Shown piece by piece: positions 18,837-26,982 of a stretch of DNA of 64,000 nucleotides. The position numbers and the translations under genes are program-made. Source of the stretch: Pseudooceanicola spongiae (GTDB lineage: Bacteria > Pseudomonadota > Alphaproteobacteria > Rhodobacterales > Rhodobacteraceae); NCBI RefSeq assembly GCF_014899185.1, contig NZ_CP045201.1:3325501-3389500 (forward strand). Direction: 5' to 3'. Within the stretch, counting starts at the first letter, position 1; each line of letters begins with the position of its first letter. A model generated the notes under the pieces. The model was not told the DNA's origin and did no database searches. It saw only the letters and a program-made list of their open reading frames with translations.

Positions 18837-19508
18837 ATGATTACAGCTGAGCTCTACCATGTCCCCCTCTCGCCCTTCTGCCGCAAGGTGCGGTTGTCGC
18901 TCGCCGAAAAGAAGATCGAGTGCAAACTGATCGAAGAGCGCTATTGGGAGAAGGACACCGACTTTCTGCGCCGCAATCCGGCTGGCAAGGTGCCGGTGCT
19001 GAAGCTGAACGGCAAGGTTCTGGCAGAAAGTGCGGCGATCTGTGAATACCTCGAAGAGATCTATCCCGAGCCGTCGCTGATGCCCTCTGATCCGATGGAG
19101 CGCCACGAGGTGCGCCGTCTGGTGTTCTGGTTCGATGACAAGTTCCAGCACGAGGTGACCTCGAAACTGCTCTATGAGCGGGTCAACAAGAAGGTCACGG
19201 GGCAGGGTTTTCCCGACAGCAAGAACGTGCGCGCGGGGCTGAGTGCGATCAAGTTCCACCTCGATTACATGGCCTGGCTGCTGGAGCATCGCCGCTGGCT
19301 GGCCGGCGATCGCATGACGCTGGCGGATTTCGCCGCTGCCGCGCATCTGAGCTCGCTCGATTATATCAGTGACGTGGACTGGAACCGCTCGGGTGCCGTC
19401 AAGGACTGGTATGCCAAGGTGAAATCGCGCCCGGCCTTCCGCAATATCCTGATGGATCAGGTGCCGGGCTTTCTGCCGCCCGAGCATTATGCCGATCTGG
19501 ATTTCTGA
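18837..19508 (+). CDS. Glutathione S-transferase family protein
   Basis: Cytosolic protein of 223 residues with the two-domain GST layout. The N-terminal thioredoxin-like domain starts with ELYHVPLSPFCRKVR, where Ser or Cys of SPFCR is the likely glutathione-activating residue. The cis-proline loop VPVL and the glutathione-contacting ESAAICEYLEE follow. The helical domain contains GDRMTLADFAAAAHL, the usual hydrophobic-core motif. GGAAGG (18826-18831) favours the ATG at 18837 over the ATG directly before it. The substrate is not known. It is 28 bp upstream of queG with a repeat element between them. Confidence 0.9.
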   Translation: MITAELYHVPLSPFCRKVRLSLAEKKIECKLIEERYWEKDTDFLRRNPAGKVPVLKLNGKVLAESAAICEYLEEIYPEPSLMPSDPMERHEVRRLVFWFDDKFQHEVTSKLLYERVNKKVTGQGFPDSKNVRAGLSAIKFHLDYMAWLLEHRRWLAGDRMTLADFAAAAHLSSLDYISDVDWNRSGAVKDWYAKVKSRPAFRNILMDQVPGFLPPEHYADLDF

Positions 19509-19520
19509 GGCGGCGCGCGT

Positions 19521-19590
19521 GAGGGGGCTGTCTGCCCCCTCTTGAGCCTGCGGCTCAATTCACCCCCGAGAGTATTCAGGCAAGAAGAAG
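19521..19590 (+). repeat. Two-hairpin intergenic element, copy R1 (variant tail)
   Basis: Hairpin 1 is GAGGGGGC-TGTCT-GCCCCCTC (19521-19541). Hairpin 2 is TTGAGCC-TGC-GGCTCAA (19542-19558). The tail at 19559-19590 contains ACCCCCGAGAGTATTC and then AGGCAAGAAGAAG. It has the same order as copies at 26905, 30174 and 35048, but its tail is a third variant. It is sense to the GST gene upstream and supplies the region just before the queG start. Confidence 0.75.
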
Positions 19591-19598
19591 GCGGCGGG

Positions 19599-20639
19599 AT
19601 GGATCTGAAGCAGAAACTGGTGGCGCAGGCCGGGGCCGAGGGGTTTTCCGCGGCGCGGGTCTGTGGGCCTGGCGATGTGCCCGAGGTGGCCGGTCGGCTG
19701 GCGGCGTTTCTGGCGGCTGGGTATCACGGGCAGATGGGTTGGATGGAGGAGCGCAGTCATTGGCGGGGCGATCCGTCGGTGCTCTGGCCTGAGGCGCGGT
19801 CCGTGCTGATGCTGGCGGAGAATTATGGGCCTGAGAATGATCCGCGCGATGTGCTGGCGCTGCGCGACCGGGCCGCGATCTCGGTTTATGCGCAGAACCG
19901 CGATTATCATGATGTGGTGAAAAAGCGGCTGAAGCGGGTGGCGCGCTGGCTGGTGGCCGAGGCGCCGGGGGCCGAGGTGAAGGTTTTTGTCGATACCGCG
20001 CCGGTGCCGGAGAAGGCGCTGGGGCAGGCGGCGGGTCTGGGCTGGCAGGGCAAGCATACCAATCTGGTGTCGCGGGGCCTTGGCAGCTGGTTCTTCCTCG
20101 GGGCGATTTTCACCACGCTGGAGTTGGAGCGGGATGCGCCTGAGGTCGATCATTGTGGGGGGTGTCGGCGGTGTCTGGATGCCTGTCCAACCGCGGCGTT
20201 TCCCGCGCCTTATCAACTGGATGCGCGGCGCTGCATTTCCTACCTGACGATCGAGCACAAGGGCCCGGTGGCGGAGGATCTGCGCGCGCTGATGGGCAAT
20301 CGGATCTATGGCTGCGATGATTGTCTGGCCGTCTGCCCTTGGAACAAGTTCGCGCAGCGCGCATCGGAGGTGAAGTATCACGCCCGGGACGATCTGCGCG
20401 CGCCTGCGCTGGCCGAGCTGGCTGTGCTGGACGATGCCGGGTTTCGGGCGCGCTTCAGCGGCTCGCCGATCAAGCGGATCGGGCGGGATCGCTTTGTGCG
20501 CAACGTCCTCTACGCCATCGGCAACAGTGCGCGGCCGGATTTGCAGGAGGTGGCGCAGGGGCTGGTCGAGGATGCGGATGCCACTGTCGCCGATGCGGCC
20601 CGCTGGGCGGTGATGCGGCTGCGCGCGGCGCCGGTGTAA
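19599..20639 (+). CDS. queG: Epoxyqueuosine reductase
   Basis: Cobalamin and iron-sulfur enzyme of 346 residues that reduces epoxyqueuosine to queuosine in tRNA, the last step of queuosine synthesis. Two [4Fe-4S] motifs are visible: [16 protein letters not shown] and [13 protein letters not shown]. The N-terminal B12-binding half includes [12 protein letters not shown] and [10 protein letters not shown], typical of QueG. The ATG at 19599 is preferred to a TTG at 19542 that would lie inside the hairpin element. No other queuosine gene is near. The C-terminal HEAT-like tail ([13 protein letters not shown]) is present, so the gene is full length. Confidence 0.95.
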   Translation: MDLKQKLVAQAGAEGFSAARVCGPGDVPEVAGRLAAFLAAGYHGQMGWMEERSHWRGDPSVLWPEARSVLMLAENYGPENDPRDVLALRDRAAISVYAQNRDYHDVVKKRLKRVARWLVAEAPGAEVKVFVDTAPVPEKALGQAAGLGWQGKHTNLVSRGLGSWFFLGAIFTTLELERDAPEVDHCGGCRRCLDACPTAAFPAPYQLDARRCISYLTIEHKGPVAEDLRALMGNRIYGCDDCLAVCPWNKFAQRASEVKYHARDDLRAPALAELAVLDDAGFRARFSGSPIKRIGRDRFVRNVLYAIGNSARPDLQEVAQGLVEDADATVADAARWAVMRLRAAPV

Positions 20640-20701
20640 CGATCAGCGCTGCGGCCCCCCGAACGGATCGGAGGGCTTGTTGGTGATTTGGGGCAGAGGC
20701 C

Positions 20702-21535
20702 TCAGCGGCGGTCGTCGACCAGAAGCCAGTTGTCGCCATTGTTTTCGGAATAGACGCCGACCACGTCATTGGCTCTGTAGCCATCCCGGGCCAGGCGACG
20801 GATCAGCGGATCAACCTCGGCGATCTTGTCCTGAAGGGCGTTGATTTCGGCGCGGGCCTCGATCAGGCGACGATCCAGCGTGCCGGAGCGCAGTTTCCCC
20901 GAGCGTTGAAGCTGGCTGACGGTGATGTAGTCATAGGAGCTGAGCGTCACATAGCGCAGGTCAAAGGGCGTCGCCGCACTGGGGCGCATGTCCCTGCCGG
21001 TTGCGGCATTGGCGGTGCCGCTATTGCCGCTGGAGCTACCACCTGTGCCGCCACCGGAGCTACCACCTGTACTGCCGCCGGAACTGCCACCTGTGCCGCC
21101 GCCGGAACTGCCACCTGTACCGCCGCCGGAACTACCACCTGTACCGCCGCCGGAACTACCACCTGTACTGCCGCCGGAGCCGCCACCTGTACTGCCGCCC
21201 GTGCCGCCGCCGGAGCTGCCACCTGTGCCTCCGGAACTGCCGCCCGCGCTGCCGGAACTGCCGCCGATGCCGACATCTGCACTTGCGGAAATACCGCCTC
21301 CGCCGCCGCTGGAGCCGCCGCCGATCCCGACATCCGCGCCGACATTGGCGCCCGAACTGCCGCCCAGACTGACGTCGGCAGATACGCCGAGGCCTCTGTC
21401 ACCGCCCAAGCCCACGTCGGCGGAAATGCCGAGCTGTGCCTGTGACGCCGATGGCACGAGAATGGCGAGGACAGCCAGCACGCTGAGAGTCTTGCGGGGG
21501 TGAGCTGGAGTCTGAGGTGTGTGAATGTGTTTCAT
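20702..21535 (-). CDS. Secreted Gly/Ser-rich repeat protein with conserved C-terminal domain
   Basis: Protein of 277 residues. A Sec signal peptide (basic start, hydrophobic core LSVLAVLAILVPS, cleavage after ASQA near residue 34) leads into four copies of a [SG]ADV[GS][LI]GG motif. A long Gly/Ser/Thr linker built of 8-residue units such as SSGGGTGG follows. The last 90 residues form a normal-composition domain with a predicted helix of alternating charge (DRRLIEARAEINALQDKIAEV) and the end GVYSENNGDNWLLVDDR. GGAGG lies 10 nt before the ATG at 21535. I do not recognise the family. The layout suggests a surface or periplasmic protein with a flexible spacer. It is divergent from msrB. Confidence 0.8.
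   Translation of the reverse strand: MKHIHTPQTPAHPRKTLSVLAVLAILVPSASQAQLGISADVGLGGDRGLGVSADVSLGGSSGANVGADVGIGGGSSGGGGGISASADVGIGGSSGSAGGSSGGTGGSSGGGTGGSTGGGSGGSTGGSSGGGTGGSSGGGTGGSSGGGTGGSSGGSTGGSSGGGTGGSSSGNSGTANAATGRDMRPSAATPFDLRYVTLSSYDYITVSQLQRSGKLRSGTLDRRLIEARAEINALQDKIAEVDPLIRRLARDGYRANDVVGVYSENNGDNWLLVDDRR
21039..21206 (-). repeat. 24-bp tandem repeats inside the Gly/Ser-rich gene
   Basis: Near-identical 24-bp units start at 21039, 21063, 21087, 21111, 21135, 21159 and 21183 (the last diverging), each beginning CCACCTGT on the plus strand. They code for the 8-residue units of the linker. As 24 is divisible by three, gain or loss of units keeps the frame. Confidence 0.85.
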
Positions 21536-21954
21536 TTTGGTTTCCTCCTCTTTCAATGCCACTCTTCCACGTCGTGCGGGTCGATCGGCCAGGTCCACGG
21601 ACCTGCTGCAACGCCTTGGGCTGGGCACATGGTTTAGACACGTATGGGTTGATGAAAATGATCCATATCTTTTGAAAAAACATTTAATTATTTTGTCGGG
21701 AGACTGCTTAAGTTGGCGCAGTTATTTGTAAATGATATGAATCAAAGGAGAATATCTGCGCGAAACCGCGTGCCACGCCACCGGCAAAATCCGCCATTCT
21801 CGTTTCGACGCATACAATCTTTGCGGTATTAACCCAGCTAAATTCTCAGACGGATGAATCTCTGCTGGCGGTCCGTTGCCTCACCATTGCGCGACAGCTC
21901 TTTGCAAATGCGCGCACAAGGCCCACATTAAGCTCAAAGACACAGGAGGCGTTC
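21536..21954. other. 419-bp divergent intergenic region
   Basis: Lies between the secreted repeat protein (-) and msrB (+). It is unusually AT-rich from about 21650 to 21750. It contains a small palindrome AGGTCC-AC-GGACCT near 21590-21603. I find no RNA gene or ORF with support, and take it to hold the promoters of both flanking genes. Confidence 0.5.
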
Positions 21955-22404
21955 ATGTCCCAATATACCAAGAGTGAAGAGGCCATTGCCCGGCTGACTC
22001 CGGAGCAATTCCGCGTCACCCAGCAGAATGGCACCGAACGGCCCGGCACCGGGCCGCTGAACGGCAACAAGGCCAGCGGCATCTATGTTGATATCGTCTC
22101 GGGCGAGCCGCTGTTTGCCAGTGCCGCCAAATACGAGAGCGGCTGCGGCTGGCCCAGCTTCGTCAAGCCGATCGAGCCGGACAACGTGGTCGAGCTGCGC
22201 GATGACAGCCTCGGGATGACCCGGATCGAGGTCCGCTCCAAGCACGGCGACAGCCACCTTGGCCACGTCTTCCCGGATGGGCCGCGCGACAAGGGGGGCC
22301 TGCGCTATTGCATCAACTCGGCCTCGCTGCGCTTTGTTGCCAAAGAGGATATGGAGGCGGAAGGCTACGCTTCCTACATTGATCAGGTGGAGGAACTGGC
22401 ATGA
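21955..22404 (+). CDS. msrB: Peptide-methionine (R)-S-oxide reductase
   Basis: Repairs the R form of methionine sulfoxide in proteins. It has 149 residues and the hallmark [11 protein letters not shown] with the catalytic Cys near residue 126, [10 protein letters not shown], and SGCGWPSF with the probable resolving Cys. The two CxxC pairs that bind structural zinc in many MsrB proteins are absent (replaced around IVSGEPLF and RSKHGDSH), so this is the zinc-free form. There is no signal peptide, so it is cytosolic. CAGGAGGCG before the ATG is a good ribosome site. The stop overlaps the msrA start by 4 nt. Confidence 0.96.
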   Translation: MSQYTKSEEAIARLTPEQFRVTQQNGTERPGTGPLNGNKASGIYVDIVSGEPLFASAAKYESGCGWPSFVKPIEPDNVVELRDDSLGMTRIEVRSKHGDSHLGHVFPDGPRDKGGLRYCINSASLRFVAKEDMEAEGYASYIDQVEELA

Positions 22405-22925
22405 CCGTTGCACAGGGCAATATCGAGCGCGCCGTCCTTGCGGGCGGCTGTTTCTGGGGCATGCAGGATCTGATCCGGCGCATGCCCGGCGTGCAGAGCA
22501 CCCGCGTCGGCTATTCTGGCGGTGACGTGCCGAACGCGACCTATCGCAACCACGGCACCCATGCCGAGGCGATCGAGATCATGTTCGACCCCGAAACGCT
22601 CAGCTATCGCAAGATCCTGGAGTTCTTCTTTCAGATCCACGATCCCAGCACGCTGAACCGTCAGGGCAATGACCGTGGCATGTCCTACCGCTCGGCGATC
22701 TACTACGTCGACGAGGCGCAAAAGGCCGTGGCGGAGGAGACGATTGCCGATGTGAACGCCAGTGGCATCTGGCCCGGTCCCGTCGTGACCGAGGTCGAGC
22801 CGGTGGGTGATTTCTGGGAAGCCGAGCCTGAGCATCAGGATTATCTGGAGCGGATTCCGAACGGCTACACCTGCCACTTCGCCCGCCCCGACTGGGTTCT
22901 GCCCCGTCGCGCCGCCGCTGAGTGA
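22401..22925 (+). CDS. msrA: Peptide-methionine (S)-S-oxide reductase
   Basis: Repairs the S form of methionine sulfoxide, complementing MsrB. It has 174 residues with the catalytic GGCFWG motif near residues 14-19, GYSGG, and NHGTHAEA, as expected for MsrA. It lacks an N-terminal signal. ATGA overlap with msrB means translational coupling, and the two enzymes are surely made together. Further cysteines are few (one near CHFARPDW), so recycling probably uses a cysteine near the C-terminus. Confidence 0.96.
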   Translation: MTVAQGNIERAVLAGGCFWGMQDLIRRMPGVQSTRVGYSGGDVPNATYRNHGTHAEAIEIMFDPETLSYRKILEFFFQIHDPSTLNRQGNDRGMSYRSAIYYVDEAQKAVAEETIADVNASGIWPGPVVTEVEPVGDFWEAEPEHQDYLERIPNGYTCHFARPDWVLPRRAAAE

Positions 22926-22956
22926 GCACGGTCGAATGAGCAAGGTCGAGTGACCC

Positions 22957-23556
22957 TCAGACGGGTCGCAGACTGAAGGCGATGACCAGCACAAGGATCG
23001 CGGTGAGCCAGCTTGCCGCGATCCTGACCGAAAGGGGCCGCCACGCCGCGCCGCCCCGCAGCAGCGCTCCGGCCAGCGCCGATGGTGCGACCACGGCCAG
23101 CAGCGCCGCCCCCATCACCCCCGCGACAAACCCGACCGGCAGGCTGTCAAAGCCCTGACCGTGCAGCAGGCTTGATATGGCGAAGGTGATTGTCAGCGCG
23201 GCAACAGGTTGCGCGCTTTGCGTGGGCAATCGGGGCCCGGCCAGCGCCACCCCCGCCGCGACCAGCGTGCCGCACATCAGCGACAGCATGGCCAGCGCTT
23301 CGGGGGCGAAGGGCGCCAGCAGCACACCCGCGCCGAGACCCGCGAGGATGGCCAAAGCGCTGCGCCTGACCCCGCCGCAAAACCCCAGCCAGAGGCCGAG
23401 CGCGAGCAGCGGCAGCAGCGTCTCCGGGTAGACCCCCAGCGCCAAGGCCCCGGAGGTCAGCGCCTGCACCGGCGTCTCCATCGCGCCAAAGCCATGCGCC
23501 TGTGCGGCCATCGGCGCACAGGCCAGCAGCAGCGTCAGGCGCAGCGCGCGGATCAG
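22957..23556 (-). CDS. HupE/UreJ-like membrane protein with possible CTG start
   Basis: Hydrophobic protein with about five to six membrane segments, start of mature protein HGFGAMETP, weakly like the HupE/UreJ family encoded just upstream. The first ATG (23511) would begin at MAAQAHGFG, inside what looks like the end of a signal peptide. Extending 15 codons upstream gives IRALRLTLLLACAPMAAQA, a good signal sequence, starting at a CTG (23556-23554) that overlaps the upstream TGA as CTGA. No ATG, GTG or TTG lies in frame further up before a stop. I therefore place the start at the CTG. The function is probably metal (nickel or cobalt) handling by analogy only. Confidence 0.6.
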   Translation of the reverse strand: MIRALRLTLLLACAPMAAQAHGFGAMETPVQALTSGALALGVYPETLLPLLALGLWLGFCGGVRRSALAILAGLGAGVLLAPFAPEALAMLSLMCGTLVAAGVALAGPRLPTQSAQPVAALTITFAISSLLHGQGFDSLPVGFVAGVMGAALLAVVAPSALAGALLRGGAAWRPLSVRIAASWLTAILVLVIAFSLRPV

Positions 23557-24143
23557 GCGATCCCGGCGAGGTAGGCCCCGCCCATGGCCGCGATCAGCGC
23601 GCCGATGGTGCGCACCGCGATGCGCCCGCCCCGGCTGGAGGTCAGGAAACCGAAGCCGATGCCGATCAGGTGCAGCATCCCCGTCGCCAGCACGAAGCCG
23701 ATGCCATAGGCCAGCGGATTGGCAGCCGAGGGCAGCTCGGTGCCATGGGCATGGCCGTGGAACACCGCGAAGATCCCGACGATCAGCCCCGCCACCCAGA
23801 GCGGCGCGCGCACCGCGAAGGCCACCAACAGGCCCAGCACGACGCCCGACAGCGCGATGCCCGTCTCAACGGCGGGCAGTGGCACCCCGAGGATGCCGAG
23901 CGCGCCGCCAAAGGCCATGACCATCGGAAAGACGATGGGCAGCGCCCAGATCGCAGGTGCACCAAGGAACGCCCCCCAGAGGCCGACCGCCACCATGGCA
24001 ATGACGTGATCCCAGCCAAGGATCGGATGGGTGAAGCCACTGACGAACCCGCCCTCCGCCAGCCCGGTATGGGCCTGAGCTGCAACAGCACTCAGCGCGA
24101 AGGTCAGGGACAAAAGCAGGGTCGGCAGGGTGCGGCGCATCAT
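23553..24143 (-). CDS. HupE/UreJ family protein
   Basis: Membrane protein of 196 residues. A signal peptide ends at AAQA, followed by HTGLAEGG, then FTHPILGWDHVIAMVAVGLW, the conserved His-rich HupE/UreJ block with HP and HD thought to bind nickel or cobalt. The usual six hydrophobic segments are present, and HGHAHG lies in the fourth loop. Family members serve as metal permeases for hydrogenase or urease, but neither enzyme is encoded in this window. It is followed with a 4-nt overlap by a second, more diverged membrane protein, so the two are likely a unit. Confidence 0.85.
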   Translation of the reverse strand: MMRRTLPTLLLSLTFALSAVAAQAHTGLAEGGFVSGFTHPILGWDHVIAMVAVGLWGAFLGAPAIWALPIVFPMVMAFGGALGILGVPLPAVETGIALSGVVLGLLVAFAVRAPLWVAGLIVGIFAVFHGHAHGTELPSAANPLAYGIGFVLATGMLHLIGIGFGFLTSSRGGRIAVRTIGALIAAMGGAYLAGIA

Positions 24144-24237
24144 GGATCCTCAGGTTTGAATTTCGCGCCAAACTGCCGTCCCGCCGCAGCGAGGTCAATG
24201 CGATTATGCGCCTTGAAATCCCATATGTTGTGTGTCG

Positions 24238-25749
24238 TTACGAAAACATCCCATCATGTGTGTCTCTGAGCGCCTTTTTCTGCACCTTCCCCATGGTGTT
24301 TCTGGGCAGTTCCGGCGCGAAGATGATCTCCTTGGGCTGCTTGAACTTGGCGAGGTTTTTCTCCAGCGCCGCGCGGATCGCGGTTTCAGTGGCGACTGGA
24401 TTTGCCGCGCCCTCGGGCACGACAACGGCGACCACGGCCTCACCAAAGTCGGGATGCGGCACGCCGATCACGGCGCTTTCCACGACGCCGGGCAGGTCGT
24501 CGATCAGGCCCTCGATCTCTTTCGGATAGACGTTGAAGCCGCCGGTGATGATCAGATCCTTGGCCCGCCCGACGATGGTGACATAGCCCTCGGCGTCGCG
24601 GGTGGCGAGGTCGCCTGTCAGGAACCAGCCATCGGCGCTCAGCTCCTCCGCGGTCTTCTCGGGCATCTGCCAGTAGCCCTGAAACACGTTGGCGCCGCGC
24701 ACCTGAATGGTGCCGATCTCTCCGTCCGGCACCTCCGCGCCGGCGTCGTCGATGATGCGCAGCTCAACCCCGGGCAGGGGCAAGCCGACGGTGCCGGGGC
24801 GGCGTTCTCGCACGTAAGGGTTCGAGGTCGACATGTTGGTTTCGGTCATGCCGTAGCGTTCCAGCACGGTATGGCCGGTGCGTTCCTGCCACTGGCGGTG
24901 GGTCTCGACCAGCATCGGCGCGGAGCCTGAGATGAACAGGCGCATGTTGGCGGCAAGCTCGCGCGTCAGGTCGGCCTCTTGCAGCAGACGGGTGTAGAAG
25001 GTCGGCACGCCCATCAGCGCCGTGGCGCGTGGCATCGCCCGCAGGATCGCGCGCGGATCAAAGCGCGGCAAAAAGACGGTCGAGGCCCCGGCCAGCAGCG
25101 CCACGTTGGTCGCCACGAACAGCCCGTGGGTGTGAAAGATCGGCAGGGCGTGAATCAGCACATCGTCGCGGGTGAAGCGCCAGTAATCACGCAGCATTTC
25201 CGAGTTCGAGGCGAGGTTACCATGGCTCAGCATCGCCCCTTTCGAGCGGCCCGTGGTGCCAGAGGTATAAAGGATCGCGGCCAGATCATCCTCGCCCCGC
25301 GCCACGGCGTCAAAGCTGGCGGTCCCGGGCAGGGACTGCATCAGGCTGCCGGAGCCATCCTCGGCCAGCGTCAGGGTTTGCGCGGGCGACAGGGGCGCGA
25401 TCTCGGCCTCGCGCGCTGGATCGCAGACCACGATGCGCGGGGTGGCGTCGCTCAGGAAATAGGCGACCTCGGGGGCGGTGTAGGCGGTGTTGAGCGGTAA
25501 AAAGATGCCCCCCGCCATGACGGTGCCGAGGTAGAGGGCAATGGCCTCGGTGCTCTTGTCGACCTGCACCGCGACTCGGTCGCCGGGGGTCAGGCCCGCG
25601 TCGGTCAGGGCCGCGGCGATGCGCTCGGCCAGCTGGAACAGGCCGCCATAGGTGACACCGGCGCGGCCGGGGCGTTCGGCGAACAGGTGGTCGGGGGTCA
25701 GGGCGGCGTGGCGCGCCAATCGGGTCAGCAGGTGGTTCTGGTCGTACAT
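24238..25749 (-). CDS. matB: Malonyl-CoA synthetase (malonate-CoA ligase)
   Basis: Adenylate-forming enzyme of 503 residues that makes malonyl-CoA from malonate, CoA and ATP. The P-loop-like YTSGTTGRSKGA, the A5 motif ERYGMTETNMS with the Asn and Met typical of MatB, TGDLA, and the C-terminal lysine in NTMGKVQKK are present. GGAGG precedes the ATG at 25749; longer upstream reading does not resemble a ligase. No malonyl-CoA decarboxylase or malonate transporter is adjacent, so malonyl-CoA may feed fatty acid synthesis directly. It reads away from an EamA transporter. Other acyl-CoA ligase activity cannot be excluded. Confidence 0.9.
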   Translation of the reverse strand: MYDQNHLLTRLARHAALTPDHLFAERPGRAGVTYGGLFQLAERIAAALTDAGLTPGDRVAVQVDKSTEAIALYLGTVMAGGIFLPLNTAYTAPEVAYFLSDATPRIVVCDPAREAEIAPLSPAQTLTLAEDGSGSLMQSLPGTASFDAVARGEDDLAAILYTSGTTGRSKGAMLSHGNLASNSEMLRDYWRFTRDDVLIHALPIFHTHGLFVATNVALLAGASTVFLPRFDPRAILRAMPRATALMGVPTFYTRLLQEADLTRELAANMRLFISGSAPMLVETHRQWQERTGHTVLERYGMTETNMSTSNPYVRERRPGTVGLPLPGVELRIIDDAGAEVPDGEIGTIQVRGANVFQGYWQMPEKTAEELSADGWFLTGDLATRDAEGYVTIVGRAKDLIITGGFNVYPKEIEGLIDDLPGVVESAVIGVPHPDFGEAVVAVVVPEGAANPVATETAIRAALEKNLAKFKQPKEIIFAPELPRNTMGKVQKKALRDTHDGMFS

Positions 25750-25941
25750 GAATCCTCCGGTCGCAGGGCGTGGCCGCACAAGGCCCCGGCAGGGGCGGGC
25801 TTTCCGGGGTGATGTTTGTGCGCCTGCGCCGCGATTGCAAGCACGCCTGTGCAATTGACCTTCACCTGTGCGCGCGGGACTGTTACCCGAACGCGCGCAG
25901 CGGGCCCGCTGCGCGTTTGCCCGAAAGAAGAAAGACTGCCC

Positions 25942-26865
25942 ATGCAACCCGTCAAAGGTATCGCCATCAAGATGGTCGCTGTGGTCTGTTTCATCCTGAT
26001 GAATGCGCTGATCAAGGCCGTCTCGCCGCATATTCCGCCGGGGCAGGCGGTGTTCTTTCGTGGCTTGTTTGCGCTGCCGATCATCATCGGCTGGCTGGCG
26101 ATGCGCGGAGACCTTGCGACCGGGCTGAAGGTGAAGGCACCGATGGCGCATGTCTGGCGCGGCTTCATCGGGACGACCGCGATGGGCTGCATGTTCGCCG
26201 GGCTGGCATTCCTGCCGCTGCCGGAGGTGACGGTTCTGGGCTATGCACAGCCGCTGCTGGTGGTGGTCTTTGCCGCGATGTTTCTGGACGAGAAGGTCGG
26301 CGTGTTCCGGCTGGCGGCGGTGGCGCTGGGGATGCTGGGCGTGATGATCGTGCTGGCCCCAAGGGTGACGGCGCTGAATGGCGGCACGGTGCAGGTGAGC
26401 GAGGCTGTCGGGGCGATGATCGTGCTGTTCGGAGCGACCTGTGGGGCGCTGGCGCAGGTGCATATCCGCAACATGGTGCGGGTCGAGCAGACCTCGGCCA
26501 TCGTGTTCTGGTTTTCGGTCACCTCGACCGTGCTGGCGCTGGCGACGATCCCCTTCGGCTGGGTGATGCCGAGCGGTCGCGAGGTGGTCTACCTTGTGGC
26601 GGCGGGGCTGCTGGGGGGGACGGGACAGATCTTTCTGACCTCGTGCTACCGGTTTGCCGATGCCAGCGTGGTGGCACCGTTCGATTATGCCTCGATCCTG
26701 TTCGCGCTGGTGATCGGGTATTTCATCTTTGCCGAGGTGCCGAGCGGGCAGATGCTGCTCGGGGCGCTGATCATCGTCACCGCCGGGGTGATCATCATCC
26801 TGCGTGAGCGGCATCTGGGGCTGGAGCGCGCCAAGGCGCGGGCGTCGTGGACGCCTGAGGGGTAG
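25942..26865 (+). CDS. EamA/DMT family membrane transporter
   Basis: Inner-membrane permease of 307 residues with ten hydrophobic segments in two EamA halves. The first half contains FFRGLFALP and PLLVVVFAAMFLDEKVG, and the second half repeats the pattern with FAEVPSG. These are characteristic of drug/metabolite exporters of the RhaT/S-adenosylmethionine group. The ATG at 25942 follows an AGAAGAAAG stretch and starts close to the first membrane segment; earlier in-frame codons give an unrelated leader. The substrate is unknown. It converges with the FAD oxidase gene over a two-hairpin element. Confidence 0.88.
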   Translation: MQPVKGIAIKMVAVVCFILMNALIKAVSPHIPPGQAVFFRGLFALPIIIGWLAMRGDLATGLKVKAPMAHVWRGFIGTTAMGCMFAGLAFLPLPEVTVLGYAQPLLVVVFAAMFLDEKVGVFRLAAVALGMLGVMIVLAPRVTALNGGTVQVSEAVGAMIVLFGATCGALAQVHIRNMVRVEQTSAIVFWFSVTSTVLALATIPFGWVMPSGREVVYLVAAGLLGGTGQIFLTSCYRFADASVVAPFDYASILFALVIGYFIFAEVPSGQMLLGALIIVTAGVIIILRERHLGLERAKARASWTPEG

Positions 26866-26904
26866 GGGGCGCTTATAGGCGGCGCTGCCGCAAAAACAGG
26901 AAGA

Positions 26905-26970
26905 GGGGGCTCTGCCCCCGCCGCTCCTGTGGAGCGTCTCCCCCGAAGTATTTCGGGCAAGATGACAGGG
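26905..26970 (+). repeat. Two-hairpin intergenic element, copy R2 (tail type A)
   Basis: Hairpin 1 is GGGGGC-TCT-GCCCCC (26905-26919). Hairpin 2 is CGCTCC-TGT-GGAGCG (26922-26936). The tail at 26937-26970 contains CCCCCGAAGTATTTC, then GGGCAAGATGACAGGG. It lies 3' of the EamA gene in the sense direction and 12 bp from the stop of the convergent oxidase gene. The tail is identical to that at 30204-30235. Confidence 0.85.
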
Positions 26971-26982
26971 AGGCGGTGGCGC

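Noticed and set aside
21039-21206. Regular repeats resembling a CRISPR array
   Set aside because: Units are directly adjacent at 24 bp with no unique spacers and encode a Gly/Ser linker in a signal-peptide protein. No cas genes are present.
23553-24143. Hydrogenase or urease cluster suggested by HupE
   Set aside because: No hydrogenase, urease or nickel-insertion gene lies in the window. The HupE-like pair is reported without that context.
24238-26814. A longer 858-codon version of the MatB frame
   Set aside because: The extra N-terminal 355 codons lie antisense to the EamA gene and are His/Arg/Gln-rich. A ribosome site and family length set the start at 25749.
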